Source: Lycorma delicatula
Taxonomy: Eukaryota; Arthropoda; Insecta; Hemiptera; Fulgoridae
Direction of reading: 5' to 3'
Length of the DNA stretch: 64,000 bases
Assembly (NCBI RefSeq): GCF_047948215.1
Contig: NC_134456.1
Coordinates: forward strand, 62,577,529-62,641,528
Position 1 is the first letter of the stretch, and each line of letters begins with the position of its first letter. This document shows positions 45,503 through 57,805 of the stretch, piece by piece. The notes below the pieces were generated by a model. The model was given only the letters and a program-made list of their open reading frames with translations, had not been told where the DNA came from and did not search any database. A program made the translations under genes and the position numbers.

Positions 45503-47798
45503 TTTTTTTTTTTTGAAAATGATTATTTTTTACCCGATACAATTTTAAGGCTACAGCTAGGTCCCTAGTAATTTTTGTGTAAAATGTATACATTAATGTA
45601 AAACACGTACTTGAATTTACAAAAGATCTTGTTAAGTAATAATTCATCTGTTCTTCATTTCTGTAAAGGTGGTAGCAGTCACGTTTCTGTCGGACACTTA
45701 AAGAAGAGTGTCATGCATTATTTATTTGCGTTTTTTTATGAACAGTAAGTCAGTCAATTTTATTTCTTGAAAAATATTGATGATACTGCAGTATCGTATA
45801 TACGTGACTATCAGAATTGTTTTTTTTCTTTTTTACAAAAAGACTTTTCCGTCCTATATATTTTGAATAAAAAATAGAATTAGTAAAATTGATGCAGATA
45901 ATAATACATTCATTTTATTCTCCTAACTGATATAAATTATTCGGGAAGATAAATTAAATTAGTTAAGGATTTTGTATAAATCTGTTACATTATTTTCTTT
46001 CCATAGCGTAGATTTATAAGTATTCAATAAACTCCTACAAGTTTTATTTTTTCAAAATAAATCCCGTACTTTTTTTTTATACTTTTGAGATTGCGGTTCA
46101 AATTGTTTGACTATTAGTGCAGGAGGTATATGTTTTGGGTTTGACTTTTTCTATATGATCGCTAATTTTTGCTTTATTGCCTCCGGAATATCTTCAGAAA
46201 CAATTATTTCGTTATTCGCCACTTGCAAAACATGTGCTTAAATTTTTATTAAACAGAACGGAAAAAATCGCAATAATATCCATTTTTCTCCTATTTCCCA
46301 AGATAACTCGATGAGTGTTCATTTTAATGAAAAGATCTAGAGAAAAAATTTTGTTATTAAATTCACATAAAATTTAAAAAAAAAACAAAAATTCAATTCA
46401 CAATATCATCGGTTGTAAATCGAAAAATACTTTATTATTGATGCCAAAATAGCAATAACTGTCAAAAAAATTGAAAAAAACCAAGATTTTTTGGGAATTC
46501 CTTTCCAGTACTTAGATATAGGACCTTCATAGTTTGCATCAAAGAACCTTTTTATATGATAAAGCAACACGCCAAATTTCAACAAAATAGGTCTGATAAT
46601 TTTTGCACAATAATTTTGCAATTCAGATTTAAAATAAAAGTGATTTTCCAAATTGTATAGAGCCTGAATAAAGATACTTGAAAATTTAATCTCATATAAA
46701 ATAGCACTCAAACTTTCAAATGTATTTTGAAAATTTTAAATCTGTTAATTAGGAGAGCCTAGGGAATTTTTTAAATATACTTGCAGTTTTTTTTTACTTT
46801 TAAACAAATTGAATATTTTCACGAATTTTTATCTAAATAATTTTAAAAAGCGTAGCTTAAAAGTACTCGGAAAGACGCTTCTTTAAAAAAAAAAAAAAAG
46901 TTTCGATTCGTTAATTATCTCGGAGATATAACCGATCGATGTTGACCGTCATTGTGCAACTTTTGGAATAAATTATTACCGAATAAATTAATAGACCAAT
47001 ATGTAGCGATAATTTACGTTTTCCAGTATAATATTTGAACTTTTCAGCTTACAAGAAATTGATAAAAAAAAACGAACAATAAATAATTTTGTTTGTTAAA
47101 ATGTAAAGGAAAAAGCTCAAAAATTATTTACAAAAATTACAAATCTTAATTATGGCTATCAAAGTCATCATATATAGATGTAGGGCGAAAGCAAATATAA
47201 ATGAAAAAACAAAACATAAAAAAAATAAATATATTTAAAAAAAAACTACGAGAAAAATGTTTTTGCTTGTGTACGTATAAGTACATCTGTTATGAACATT
47301 TATCTCTCATTTTGTTACTACAGTGAAATGGTTCAATATCGCTTTGTCAGTCCAAATGGGGAGATAAATGTGTAGGCTAACATTTCACTTTCGGCTTGGA
47401 TTGTATAAAACAATGTATATTGTAAAAAAAAAAGCAGTATCACTCTTTGTGTAGCGTTTCACAATTGTCTTTTTTATTGCTGTACCAATCGATGACGAGT
47501 GTTTAGCTATCGATATGCGCATCTGGGTTTTAATTTTCGTAAGCGGTTTTTTTTCTCAGTATTTAATAAAATTTTGTTGAATTTACTGCCGTTATTATAT
47601 TATTTTTTTCTGGCAGCACAGTTTGATTTGTCATTCTGTAATTTCATTTAAAACAGTAATATTTTCAATATAATGTTTGTTATAATATTAAGAGTATTTT
47701 GCTATGAATGATAAAACTTGTTTCCTCCACCATTATATTGTTATTTCGTCTAGTAACTAAAAATACTAGCTGAACTCACCAATCATAATTATAGTAAA

Positions 47799-47799
<1 letters not shown>
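45503..47799. other. AT-rich stretch with an unclassified repeat-like block
   Basis: The part at about 46261-46960 has phrases typical of dispersed insect repeats (GCCAAATTTCAACAAAATAG and TCGGAGATATAACC). It covers a 101-codon minus-strand frame at 46406-46711 that is rich in hydrophobic residues. I cannot name the family. The remainder shows nothing. Confidence 0.4.

Positions 47800-47846
<47 letters not shown>
47800..47846. repeat. TTA microsatellite
   Basis: About 15 uninterrupted TTA units. Confidence 0.97.
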
Positions 47847-48989
47847 GAAACACGTTAAATGTTGAACGATTTTCTTTGACTTTTTTTGTAAGTTATCTGA
47901 TTTAAAAACATATTCGTGATATTGCAGTTTTTAAGCCGGTATGCTATTGATAAATCTATCATAGTTTGAAATAAGATCCTAATGATTTGCTCTAGTTCGC
48001 CATTTTATTATTCTTACAAACCACTTTCACACTACGTTAGTGTCAAATTAAATGAAAGCAATTTTTACTGTGAAATGAATTTATCTTTTACTTAAGGACA
48101 CCTGTAACTGACGTGTTTATTAATAGCTTTAAGAACACGTTATAAAATCATAATATGATTGTTTTATCAAGCGTTTCCATAGACTGGAATTACTTATAAT
48201 TCTTATATATAATTATTTTACGTAATATTCAAACTTTCCCGGTTGCTTTCATACAAGTATAAAACAGACGTAAAATACTGCTGTCAATCAAAAAATTTCT
48301 TTAATTCTTGTATTTTTTATGGTTTTACTTCCCAGGAATCCAGAAATACTTCAACCTTGTTTACAGAGTTCTGTCTGTTTTAAGCATTACTTGTAAACAG
48401 ATCCATCTCGATTTGGTTAAGAAAAAAGATGTTTCAGTAATATTGACTATGTAGTATCACCAGTCAGGAGATAATTATGATTTTTCTGTCCCCCTCAGCC
48501 ACCGCTTTCCATACCTGATACTTTTTCGACATATTTATTGTCGTTATCTTTGCAATTATTAATAAACTATAAATTATTTTAATTGATTCTTGTTACAAGT
48601 AAATTTCTTATATTTAGTCCATTCTTTTTGTTAAAAGGTATATTTTACATAAATAAAGATTTCCGTTGAGAATTGTAATGTTATACAATGTTTTCATTTA
48701 AAAATTTTTCTTGTGAAGCATTTAAACACCGTAAGATATATATAATAATTGTTTTTGGATGCACGTTTATCATCCTCTGAGGGAAATATTCTAAAATTAT
48801 TTTTAAATATAAGTAATCCAACCCAATTTAAAAAAATCTCAAATTCCAATTTGAGATCTCATAGAATGAAAATCCATAATTAAAGATCGTACATACAGGT
48901 AAATAAATATTATAGTCCAGATTGTAGTAAAGTCAAATCCTTTTTTCTTCACTTATTTTTTCGTAATATGTAGGGGCACGTATGAAAAA
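47847..48989. other. AT-rich noncoding stretch
   Basis: Nothing identifiable. Confidence 0.55.
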
Positions 48990-49779
48990 ATCTGATGTGA
49001 ACGGCACATGACTTCCTTGTACGCCTATTAAATTACATGTATTTTTTTATATAAACTTTTTATTACATATTTTCTTCTTTTTTTCTTTAATATTTTTACT
49101 TCCTCGTACCTACTAAAGGAGGTATTGTGTTCGCGAAAAATTTCAGTTTTTAGATTTCAACGGAAATATCCATGTTGTCTATCCCTGAATCAGCTTTGAC
49201 TAGTTTCGGCGTGACATCTGTACGTACGTATGTATCTCATTAGTCGTAGTGTGTTGAAATTTTGGATTTAGGACTGTTGTTACAAGTTGTGCCACCTCCT
49301 CTTATGATTGTCAAGTGCCTCTGAACCACAAGTGTCCAAAAATGCCCAAAATCCAAAAAAAGTTTGAATTATGGACTTTTCTTAACTGTAGTAATAAGCC
49401 GTCACTGAGAGCTTTTAAACGATATATCATGTGGTACTTATTTTCATTGGTTCCAGAGAGTTATAGCCAAATGAAATTTTAATTAATGAAATATTTGGAT
49501 CTTACAAGGAAAGGGAATCTGTTCAAATCAGTCTTCATCTCCCTTTTTTAATTCTTTTTTTTTTAATTTAAATTTATTGATTTAATAATAGTTATTAACT
49601 TCTGATTGTAAAGATGTTTAATTCAATAATAACAAAAAAAAAACAATGAAAAAATATCAGAAGTTATTATTGAAATAAAATTTTATGTACTTTTTCATTT
49701 AAAAAAAAATAAGGATATGTAATTCAATAGGCGTACAAGTAAGTCATGTGTTGTCCACATTAAATATGGTGAACATCTG
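48990..49779 (+). mobile_element. Dispersed repeat D, copy 1, with terminal inverted repeats
   Basis: The left end reads TCTGATGTGAACGGCACATG then ACTTCCTTGTACGCC and TTAAATTACATG (48991-49040). The right end is its approximate reverse complement, TGTAATTCAATAGGCGTACA then AGTAAGTCATGTG..CCACAT, to about 49779, with a short extra block in the right arm. The interior has GTGTTCGCGAAAAATTTCAG, GACTAGTTTCGGCGTGACAT, a GTACGTACGTATGTATC run, TTGGATTTAGGACTGTTGTT and AATTTTAATTAATGAAATAT. It encodes nothing. Long terminal inverted repeats suggest a non-autonomous DNA element; the superfamily is not assigned. Confidence 0.85.
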
Positions 49780-50000
49780 ATTATTCGTTTTTTGTTTTCA
49801 TTTTGTTGATGGTTACATCATAATAATTAAAAAAAAAACATTGTATTAGATAGATATAAGACTTAGATTTATTTAAAGAGTAATGAAGGGACTTTTATTC
49901 TGTCCTTATATTTCAGGTAAGATTGTTGCATTAATAATTGTATAAATATTTGATGTTAATAAAAACTAATATTTTAGCAATTGTGTAACTGTCCAGTTGT

Positions 50001-50085
50001 GTACTTTTCATTTTAAAAACTGCGTATATGTAATTTAAGTAGGCGTACAAGGAAATCATGTGGTGCTCACATCAGATTGTTTTTG
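50001..50085 (+). mobile_element. Dispersed repeat D, end fragment
   Basis: GTACTTTTCATTTTAAAAAC followed by TATGTAATTTAAGTAGGCGT, ACAAGGAAATCATGTGG and CACATCAGATT matches the right end of repeat D. The body expected to its left is absent. Confidence 0.8.
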
Positions 50086-50138
50086 TTGTCGAATTATTAT
50101 TCATCGTAAAATTTTTTTTTACATGGGAGGTTTTTTTA

Positions 50139-50637
50139 ATAATTATTAATAAATCAATAATTTAAATTTAAAAAAAGTAAATGAAGTCGGATTTGAACCG
50201 ATGTGTCTTCCCCTTGTAAGATCCAAATATTTCATTAATTAAAATTTTATTGGGCTATAACTTTGGAAGCAATGAAATTAAATATCACCTAAATACATCG
50301 TTGAAAGGCTCTCAATGAGGGCTTATTACTGCAGTTAACAAATTTTTTTTTATTTTGGTTTTTTTTTTGGATACTTTTGGTCCAGTCGATTTCAACCAAA
50401 ACGGAGGTGCACAACTAGATGTTACATCAGTCCTAAATCCAAAATTTCAACATTCTACGGCTAATCGTTTTTGAGTTATGCGAGATACATACGTACGTAC
50501 GTACAGACGTCACGCTAAAACTAGTCAAAATGGGTTCAGGGATGATCAAAATGGATATTTCCATTGAAAAATGAAAACCAAAATTTTTCGCGATTATAAT
50601 ATTTTCTTTTACTTCGTACAAGGAAGTAAAGAAGGAC
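50139..50637 (-). mobile_element. Dispersed repeat D, copy 2
   Basis: This is an inverted copy of the D body, from AATTTAAAAAAAGTAAATGA and TCGGATTTGAACCGATGTG through TCAATGAGGGCTTATTACTG, CAGTCGATTTCAACC, CATACGTACGTACGTACAG and TTTTTCGCGATTAT to TTCGTACAAGGAAGTAAAG. Together with copy 1 it makes an imperfect inverted pair of about 450-500 bases per arm, roughly 0.6 kb apart. The overlapping minus-strand frame 50433-50621 is repeat sequence. Confidence 0.88.
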
Positions 50638-50736
50638 GATTTTTAAGTTTACGTATATTAAAACCCTTTATGGAATATTCAATAAAAACTCAAAATTATC
50701 TCTGAATAACAAATGAGTAATATACAACAATATTAA

Positions 50737-51078
50737 AGTCACAGTAACAAGAGTTACTTCTCAGATTCCGGTCAAAAAACATTAAATCATCACAAACTCA
50801 TTCCGGTATGTACCTTAATATATAGAGATATTAACGCCAAAAGAATTAAAAATTCACTTCCACTAAGAAAGGAAATTAAAAATCCGGAATGCTACAGTAT
50901 AAATCTACGAGTGCATGACAACACTGAAACACATAAAAGGTTGAAACAAGACGCTGCCGACTTATCTATTATGTACGATTACATTAACATTAACGGGAAA
51001 CCTATGGGGGAAGGTGTATCTTATCAGTTAAAACAAAGGTTCCACATCCTATTCATTAATCTACCGAACAGTTTGTAG
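50737..51078 (+). other. Orphan coding-like frame without an early ATG
   Basis: One plus-strand frame is open for 113 codons from after a TAA (50734-50736) to a TAG at 51076-51078. The only in-frame ATG suitable as a start is late (50971), so it looks more like an exon than a complete gene. A plausible acceptor, GTTACTTCTCAG, ends at 50764. The peptide is balanced: LRKEIKNPECYSINLRVHD, KRLKQDAADLSIMYDYIN, then GKPMGEGVSYQLKQRF. GC is raised relative to the flanks. No family is recognised; it may be a host exon or an unfamiliar element remnant. Confidence 0.4.
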
Positions 51079-52044
51079 ATATATTGTGGTGTGATTTTAA
51101 ACTCTTTCTAAAAGTATATTAATGCTTGAACGTTATCATTTTGTAATATTTTATCCACAGTTTGATTCTAGAAGTAAACAACTTCTGAATTAGTAGATCA
51201 TTAATATTTATATTATATATATTTACATTTTTGTGTAAAAAAAAGGTGAGTAAACTACGAAGTATAATACATTATTATTGTTATTATAATACGCCAAGTG
51301 TATCTGTATGATATACGTATTTAATGAGGCGTGAAGAAGATACTTATGAAGACGGTTGAATGCTGTTCAGCAATAAGATGCACGGGTCTGTTGTATAAGT
51401 GTGTGTGTGTGTGTGCAAGTTCATGACTTTAGTTTAACGGTACTTAATTGGAAAGATTTCTTTACTCTCTCGACAATGTGTCCGTCACGAATCGTGTAAT
51501 ATTAATTCTCTTTTACGTGTAACGTATTACTATACCTATTGTTTTCTATTGCAATTTTACTATTATTTTGATAGTTATTCTATTTTTATCCCATTAATCA
51601 TTTGGTTAGTTATCTACTTAAATCATTTATTATATTTGTTTTTTTATAGCGTAATTCATTTGTTACTCTTATAAAATTAATAGTAATCTTTATTCGGTAG
51701 TTTATATTGCTGTTTAAATATCGTTAAACATTTTAAAATTTGTCAGTAAAAATTATTTATTCTGTTAAAATAAATATAAAACGTACTCAAGATTTTTTTA
51801 ATAATGATTTTTCATATGTCTGTCTATTTATTGCGGTGAATTCCTGATGAAATTTATATAGCGTTTTTTTTCGTTTTTTTTTTCATTAAAATAAAGTGGA
51901 ATAAATGGTTGAAATATTGATAACAATAAAAGTAAAGTGTTTTCAGCTTTCCACTATCCATTATTGGTCAATCAATTTAACTCCATCACATTCAATTTGA
52001 TGATGTAATCTTACTACATTTTGGTATTTATATTAAATTATACA
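51079..52044. other. AT-rich noncoding stretch
   Basis: Nothing identifiable except a short GT run at about 51400-51415. Confidence 0.55.
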
Positions 52045-52657
52045 CGATAACTGCCGTATATTTGCGCCAATCACTTTCAAATTAGTTCTTAAAAATAGCT
52101 CGTCCAAAAATCTCGGTCGAGTTCGTTAACGACCAAAATCGGACCATGGGGCTGGAAATGAAGGGCTTTTCGAAAAAAAATATATTGCTATAACTTTCTT
52201 ATTAAGTAAAATATCGAATTTGTTTAAAGTTCCTACTATTCTTTGGACAAGGGCCTAAAACGTATCTAAAAAAGGTTTTTTTGATATCGCCAACCATTGG
52301 CCCACGGGATGGAAAAAATGGAGCTTCGAAGACAAAAAAAAATCACACCTCCTTTAACAGGCACAGTATCGAATCGATTTAAAGTGGTCGTAAGTCCTGT
52401 ACACATTACCTAAAACTTTTGTTTGTAACAATTTTTGATATGACCAACCCTTACGGCAAGGGATGATGAAAATGTTGCTGGAATTCTAAGAAGGGGCTTG
52501 TCGTATGCTAAACGTGTGAAATTTTTTTCACGTGCAACCATTGTCGTATTGAATTGTAAATTTGAAGTTTTTCTTAACTTTAATATTGAAATCTTTTTCA
52601 TCCCCTACTAAGCACCGGTGAAATCTACATCCGCCTTTCGGCGTGCCGAAAGGGATA
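52045..52657 (+). repeat. Dispersed repeat E, copy 2
   Basis: This copy is collinear with 21551-22147. It ends with a perfect hairpin, CCTTTCGGC GT GCCGAAAGG at 52634-52653 (9-bp stem, 2-base loop). It has about 30 bases (GGGGCTTGTCGTATGCTAAA and following) that copy 1 lacks. Frames on both strands within it (52410-52601 minus and the start of 52618-52818 plus) are not conserved in the other copy. Confidence 0.87.
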
Positions 52658-52927
52658 TTTTAATATTAGGAAGGGAATTTTTCCACCTACCTATATTTAT
52701 TCTTAAAGTAGTTAACATTATTTTAATAGAAATATTTCATTTTGAAACAATATTCAATCATCTTATTATTATTATTTTTTTCTTAATTAAACTACTTTTT
52801 CTCGTTATCGTTTCTTAAACATGGAATTTTTTTTAAATGGGCAGAATTTTTTTGTAAGCGTATTCTTATTATTTTTTAATACTCGCATCAACAATTCAGT
52901 GTAATGTAACTGTACCCGTTAAGGTTT
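52658..52927. other. AT-rich noncoding stretch
   Basis: Nothing identifiable. Confidence 0.5.
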
Positions 52928-53134
52928 TAGTCTTGGACAATCTGAGGCCGACCATTCCTGAGACGTATGGTTAATTGAAACCCAACCACCAATGAACTCC
53001 GGTATTCTCGATCTAGTATTCAAATCCGAATAAAAGCAACTATCTTTATTAGGATTTGAACCTGCGTTCTTCGACTTCGAAATCAGCTGATTTATGACGA
53101 CGAATTTACCACTAGACCAATCCGGAGGGGTTAC
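52928..53134 (-). mobile_element. tRNA-derived SINE, family A, copy 8, tail missing
   Basis: A reversed family A copy runs from TAGTCTTGGACAATCTGAGG through GGTTAATTGAAACCCAACCA, CGATCTAGTATTCAAATCCG and AGGATTTGAACCTGCG (B box) to CACTAGACCAATCCGG (A box and head). The 3' tail that should precede it at the left is absent. No target duplication is seen. Confidence 0.92.
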
Positions 53135-55169
53135 TCTTATTTTTCATAAACATAATAAAATCTATAAAAATATAATAAAAATAGTAGTTTGAAAGTATTA
53201 TTTAAATTGCGATATTTTTATAAACGGTGACAAAATAGGGTACTGACTTCAAAATTTTTTTGTTACTTATTTTTAATTCACTTCTTAAACTCAAAAATCA
53301 ATTGATTAATTTATTGTGTATTTATTTATTTATTACTTTTAATGCGTTTTTTTCAATTCCGGTTTGTTTTATTTTAAATGTTTTATTAAATTCCGGTGTT
53401 ATTATTGCAACCTAATTTTTATATATTTTATTAGTAATTTTAAACTTTATACTTGTTAAACTGAATGTCTAAAAATTATATTTTCATTTATTTAATTTAT
53501 AGCCCCCTACAACTTTATCGTATATTAAATAAATAATCTCAGTAATCTAGTTATATTCTGTTAAACTCAGAGTTTTATAATTTAGTAACAATTATGATTA
53601 ATCAGAAAAAGAATTTAGTTTATCATTTACATAAGGTGTTATAATGTATAATGAGGAGGATTGTATTGATAAAATAAATATTGTAATATTTCGTTGTTGT
53701 AAATACTGTATTAATCCAACTCGTGGAAAATGTTATACACTATATGAAAAGTTGTATGAACACTTTTGATTAATGTAAATATTACTAAATAATTAATTCC
53801 TAAAAAAGATATTTATATAGAAAATTAAATTTTTAACATATATACACAGTTTCTTTAGATGAGAAAATTGATAAAATTTGTTTATTTTAAGAGCGGTTGC
53901 GACAAATTTTTTTTCTTTAATTAATAGAAACCAATGATTGTACTTGAATCTGTTTTTTTTTTCTTCTAAGGAACTGATATACAAGTGTATTTTTTTTTGA
54001 TTTCCTCTTTTTAGCAAATATAAAAGATCGTAAATCGAGAGAATATTTAATGAAATACAGTCAGTATATATACTAAATTCAAAATATAAATGTCTGTTTA
54101 AAAAAAAAAAAACATTATGCTAGTAGAAATACAAACAAGAGAGGTTTTGAATTAACTACGTTTTCTAGGGTATTGAATTTTGTGTTTACAAAAAATAAAT
54201 TTAATTTGAATTTTGTAGAATTATATTGTTTATTTTCAATTTATTCAACGTTTCTATGAAATAAAATTTTGTTATTTTTTAAACAAATAGTTTATTTTTA
54301 TTTCGGTTTTATTTATTTTAAATCAACTGAGATAATCGAATATTTTATAAATGTTAATATTCTTCGATATGTATATTTTTCTCGTCAAAAAATTTATTTG
54401 TGTAAAATAGTTTATTTTAATTTATTTTTGCTTTATCATAATATTGATTTATTTAATAAATAAATTGAAAAAAATTCCTGATGGTTTCATATTTTATCGG
54501 TTTGTTGATAAATAAATTTTATGTTTGAAAATAAAAAATTCAGAATAATACACGAATCGTAAAATTCTGTTTGTTTTAAATAAATTTCAATCAAATTGCA
54601 ATCAATAAAGAGAAAATATTTTATTTTATATTTATAAACCTCAGTTTTTTGTTTTTTTTTTAATAAAAAATATAGGTAGTTTTCGTTATCTTTATGTCTT
54701 GTAATAGGTGATTGAAAAGGATTAGAAGTTGATAAATCTGATAATTTTTATCATCTTCAAGGGAGCATCTCAATTGGATCATACTCTAGTTTAGAATTTG
54801 CTGCAATGAGTAGTGATGAAATGAAATGTAGAGAAATAAGACGAAAATTAAAAAGATTTAAAATCCTAACAAATTCAAAAAAGAAATTTTAAATAAATGC
54901 CGAAAAGATATTCTGATTCCCTGGCCGTAATGGTTCAAAAAAAATTTTGCAAACTAGAACAGAAATCAGATTGATGTAGTGTTTGTTTTGGTTATTTACT
55001 TTCATGATTAGATGTATTCGTGTCCATTTTGATTTAAGATAATTAAATCTCGGTTGAATTTAATTTCTGTTCCTGGGTTCTGATTAATAAGAATTTAGGC
55101 TGGTATTCCTTGGAACGCCAGGCTTTATATACAGTTCATTACACAAACAAGGATTGCAGCTTCTTTCTT
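53135..55169. other. AT-rich noncoding stretch
   Basis: Nothing identifiable in 2 kb. The frames at 53793-54017 (minus) and 54269-54463 (plus) are low-complexity chance frames. Confidence 0.55.
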
Positions 55170-55211
55170 GTCATCTCCCTCTCTCACTCTGTACCCCCCT
55201 CTCTCTCTTTA

Positions 55212-55249
<38 letters not shown>
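55170..55249. repeat. TC-rich run followed by a TA microsatellite
   Basis: CT/TC-rich sequence at 55170-55209 is followed by about 18 TA units at 55213-55249. Confidence 0.95.
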
Positions 55250-55253
<4 letters not shown>

Positions 55254-55335
55254 TTATTTTAAAAGCTATTTAAATACCTTGGTGTTGATTTATGAAAGAA
55301 GTACTTTATAATTTTTTTCGGAAAATTAGATGTGA

Positions 55336-56005
55336 TTTTTTAATTCCTTGTACGAAATAACGGAAGTATTGTGATAGCGAAAAATTTCAGTTTTCAGAAC
55401 GAAAAAATCCATTTTGACCATCCCTGAATCCATTTTGATTAGTTTCGGTGACGTCTGTAAATATGTACGTATCTCGCGTAACTCATAAACGATTAGCCGT
55501 AGTATGTTGAAATGTTGGATTTAGGACTGTTATAACATCCTGTTGTGCTCCTGTCTTTCTGATTGCAATCGACTAAACCAAAAGTGTCCAAAAAAGGTCC
55601 AAATCAAAAAAAATTTGGATAATGGACTTTATCTTAACTGCAGTAATAAGTCCTCATTGAGAGCTTTTCAACGATATATCATAAGGTACTTATTTTCATT
55701 GTTTCCAGAGTTGTAACCAAGTAAAATTTTAATTAATGAAATATTTGAATCTTATGAGGAAGAAAGCACATCGGTTCGAATCGGATTTCATCTCCTTTTT
55801 TTTCTTTTTTTTTAGTTTAAATATATTGATTTATGAATGATTATTTACCTCAGATTGTAAAAAAAGTTTTACAATAATTCAATAATTATAAAAAAAAGAA
55901 AAAAATATCAGAAGTTATTAATGAAATAAAATTTTATGAACTTTCATTTTAAAAAAAATGTGTACATGTAATTTAATATACGTACAACGAAGTCATGTAG
56001 TTTCT
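55336..56005 (+). mobile_element. Dispersed repeat D, copy 3
   Basis: This copy starts near TTCCTTGTACGAAATAACGG and shares TAGCGAAAAATTTCAGTTTT, GATTAGTTTCGGTGACGTC, CTCATAAACGATTAGCCGTA, TTGGATTTAGGACTGTTATA and AGTCCTCATTGAGAGCTTTT. It ends with ACATGTAATTTAATATACGT then ACAACGAAGTCATG and CTACATCAGATTT, the right terminal repeat. The left terminal repeat outside the TTCCTTGTACG block is missing. Confidence 0.88.
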
Positions 56006-57233
56006 ACATCAGATTTATTTGCAGTAGATATCAGATTCTTTTTCGTAAATTTCACTATCGTATCTGATAATGCACCATTAATTATATTTTCACCACTATG
56101 CTGCCTTCTGTTGCAAACAAATTCATATGCTTTTCAAAGCTTGCATGAAACCTTTGTTTCTTGCTTCTCTGCAGGTTTTTTTTTTAACTATGCTATTTGT
56201 AGCTACTTATGTGTTTTAGTTTGAGACACATAATTTAGCCTTGTATTATGGAGTGTTCTCATAAAAACATACGGGATAAGTGATTGAAATTAATGTTTTG
56301 TTCTTTAGTCTGTTTATGGAATTTAAGGGTTATAAAAAGATTATTAAAAAGTAATTAAAGCATATTTACTTCTTTTTACTATTCTTCTAATGTTAATAAG
56401 ATTATAATTTTTAAACATTATTTTAATTGTATAAACACTGTTATATAACCGGTTTTTTTTAATGCCAGAGTTTAGGTAGGTTAATGAAATGGAGAAGTAC
56501 CAACCTTTTAATGAGATAATCTTACTATAATCTCTTTATTATTACAATTTTTTTAAATTTTATTTTATTATTTATTTATTACTCATGTGTTACGCTATGA
56601 TTTAATTATTACGACCTTATTACTATTTTTAGTACTAGATATATAACGGTATTATAAACCAAATAAGATAATTTATTAACGTTTCTTCTCATCATTACGA
56701 GAATGTATTTAATGATCAATTAAGTTTTTCAGTTTGTTGATTAGATCTAATCATTTTTATTTAAGTAACTCGGACCTTACTTCACCTCATTGTTTAGTTA
56801 TTAAAATTATAAATTATTTTAAAAAAATTATTAGAGTAAATGCTTCTTTTTTTAATTTAAAACATAGAAGATATTTTCGATTTATAGAATATTATTTTAG
56901 AATAATGTTTTTAATTCTGACAACAAATCAGCGTTATTTTTGTTTATTGGATTTAATCCGTTATTTATAAAGTCTCTGCTATCGAATATAATGTAATATT
57001 GGATTAATAGGACTAGAGTCAACAGCTTTAAAAGCGAGCATACGCTTTTAAATCTCGTTCTTTCATTTAATTTATATTTTAGTAATCAACACATTATCTT
57101 TGTTAAAAAAAATAAAAATATATTTTTGCACCAAAATTAAGTCTGCCTACATTTTTAATTAAGTTTGATTATTCTTCAATTTGTGTTTTAATTTAAGATT
57201 ACGATTGTAAAAAGAGTTAAGTAGGAAGCTCAG
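56006..57233. other. AT-rich noncoding stretch
   Basis: Nothing identifiable. The frame 55958-56224 overlaps the end of repeat D and is not a gene. Confidence 0.5.
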
Positions 57234-57430
57234 CTTCATCCGACAGTCATTTTATCCTCTAGCATTTTACACAAACGTTCCTTGTTCATAGAAATTACAG
57301 TCCCCGGCGAAGCCGAATACAGAGTTACCATACCGAAAAGGAAACGACTTCCAACCGGTTATCTAGCTAACATCAACTTGGTGCATAGGTGGTGACAGTG
57401 CGGCGGCAGATACAGTTTTCATAGTACGAT
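57234..57430 (+). other. GC-rich island with a 56-codon open frame
   Basis: About 190 bases of raised GC hold a plus-strand frame open from just after a TAG to TGA near 57397. It includes LFIEITVPGEAEYRV and IPKRKRLPTGYLANINLV. It has no start codon and no clear splice sites beyond AAGTAG on the left and ATAGGTGG on the right. It could be an old exon or a repeat fragment; I do not recognise it. Confidence 0.25.
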
Positions 57431-57805
57431 CTAGGAATCTAAGAAAATGAAAATTTATGGGTCTTCATCATACGATAATCTCTTTACGTAAGGTTCTTTA
57501 CATCATTTCCGCCTCTATTCTTTTCTGTTCCCAGCTAAAATGTTGAATTTATGATAACATAGATTTCCGTTTAGATTGTATATATTAATTATTATTCTCT
57601 CTTTTACTTTGCACCTTCTTTTGACTTCTAAAACTTCTCTTATAATTCCCGTACTTCTCAGAGAGTTGGGTTTCCGACTATTGTTTTGCCAAATTTTTAA
57701 TTGTTGTTTCTAATCAACTTCTTAATTTTTCCGTTAGCTTATACCATTTCACGCACAGTGTGTGGGTAGAGAAGATGTGTTGGTTTCAGGGTACTTAATT
57801 GTCTC
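57431..57805. other. Noncoding stretch
   Basis: Nothing identifiable. Confidence 0.5.

Noticed and set aside
46406..46711. 101-codon minus-strand frame with a hydrophobic C-terminus
   Set aside because: It overlaps a repeat-like block with typical noncoding repeat phrases, and no family is recognised.
49216..49231. GTAC run as a regulatory site
   Set aside because: It recurs at the same place in the D copies, so it is part of the repeat.
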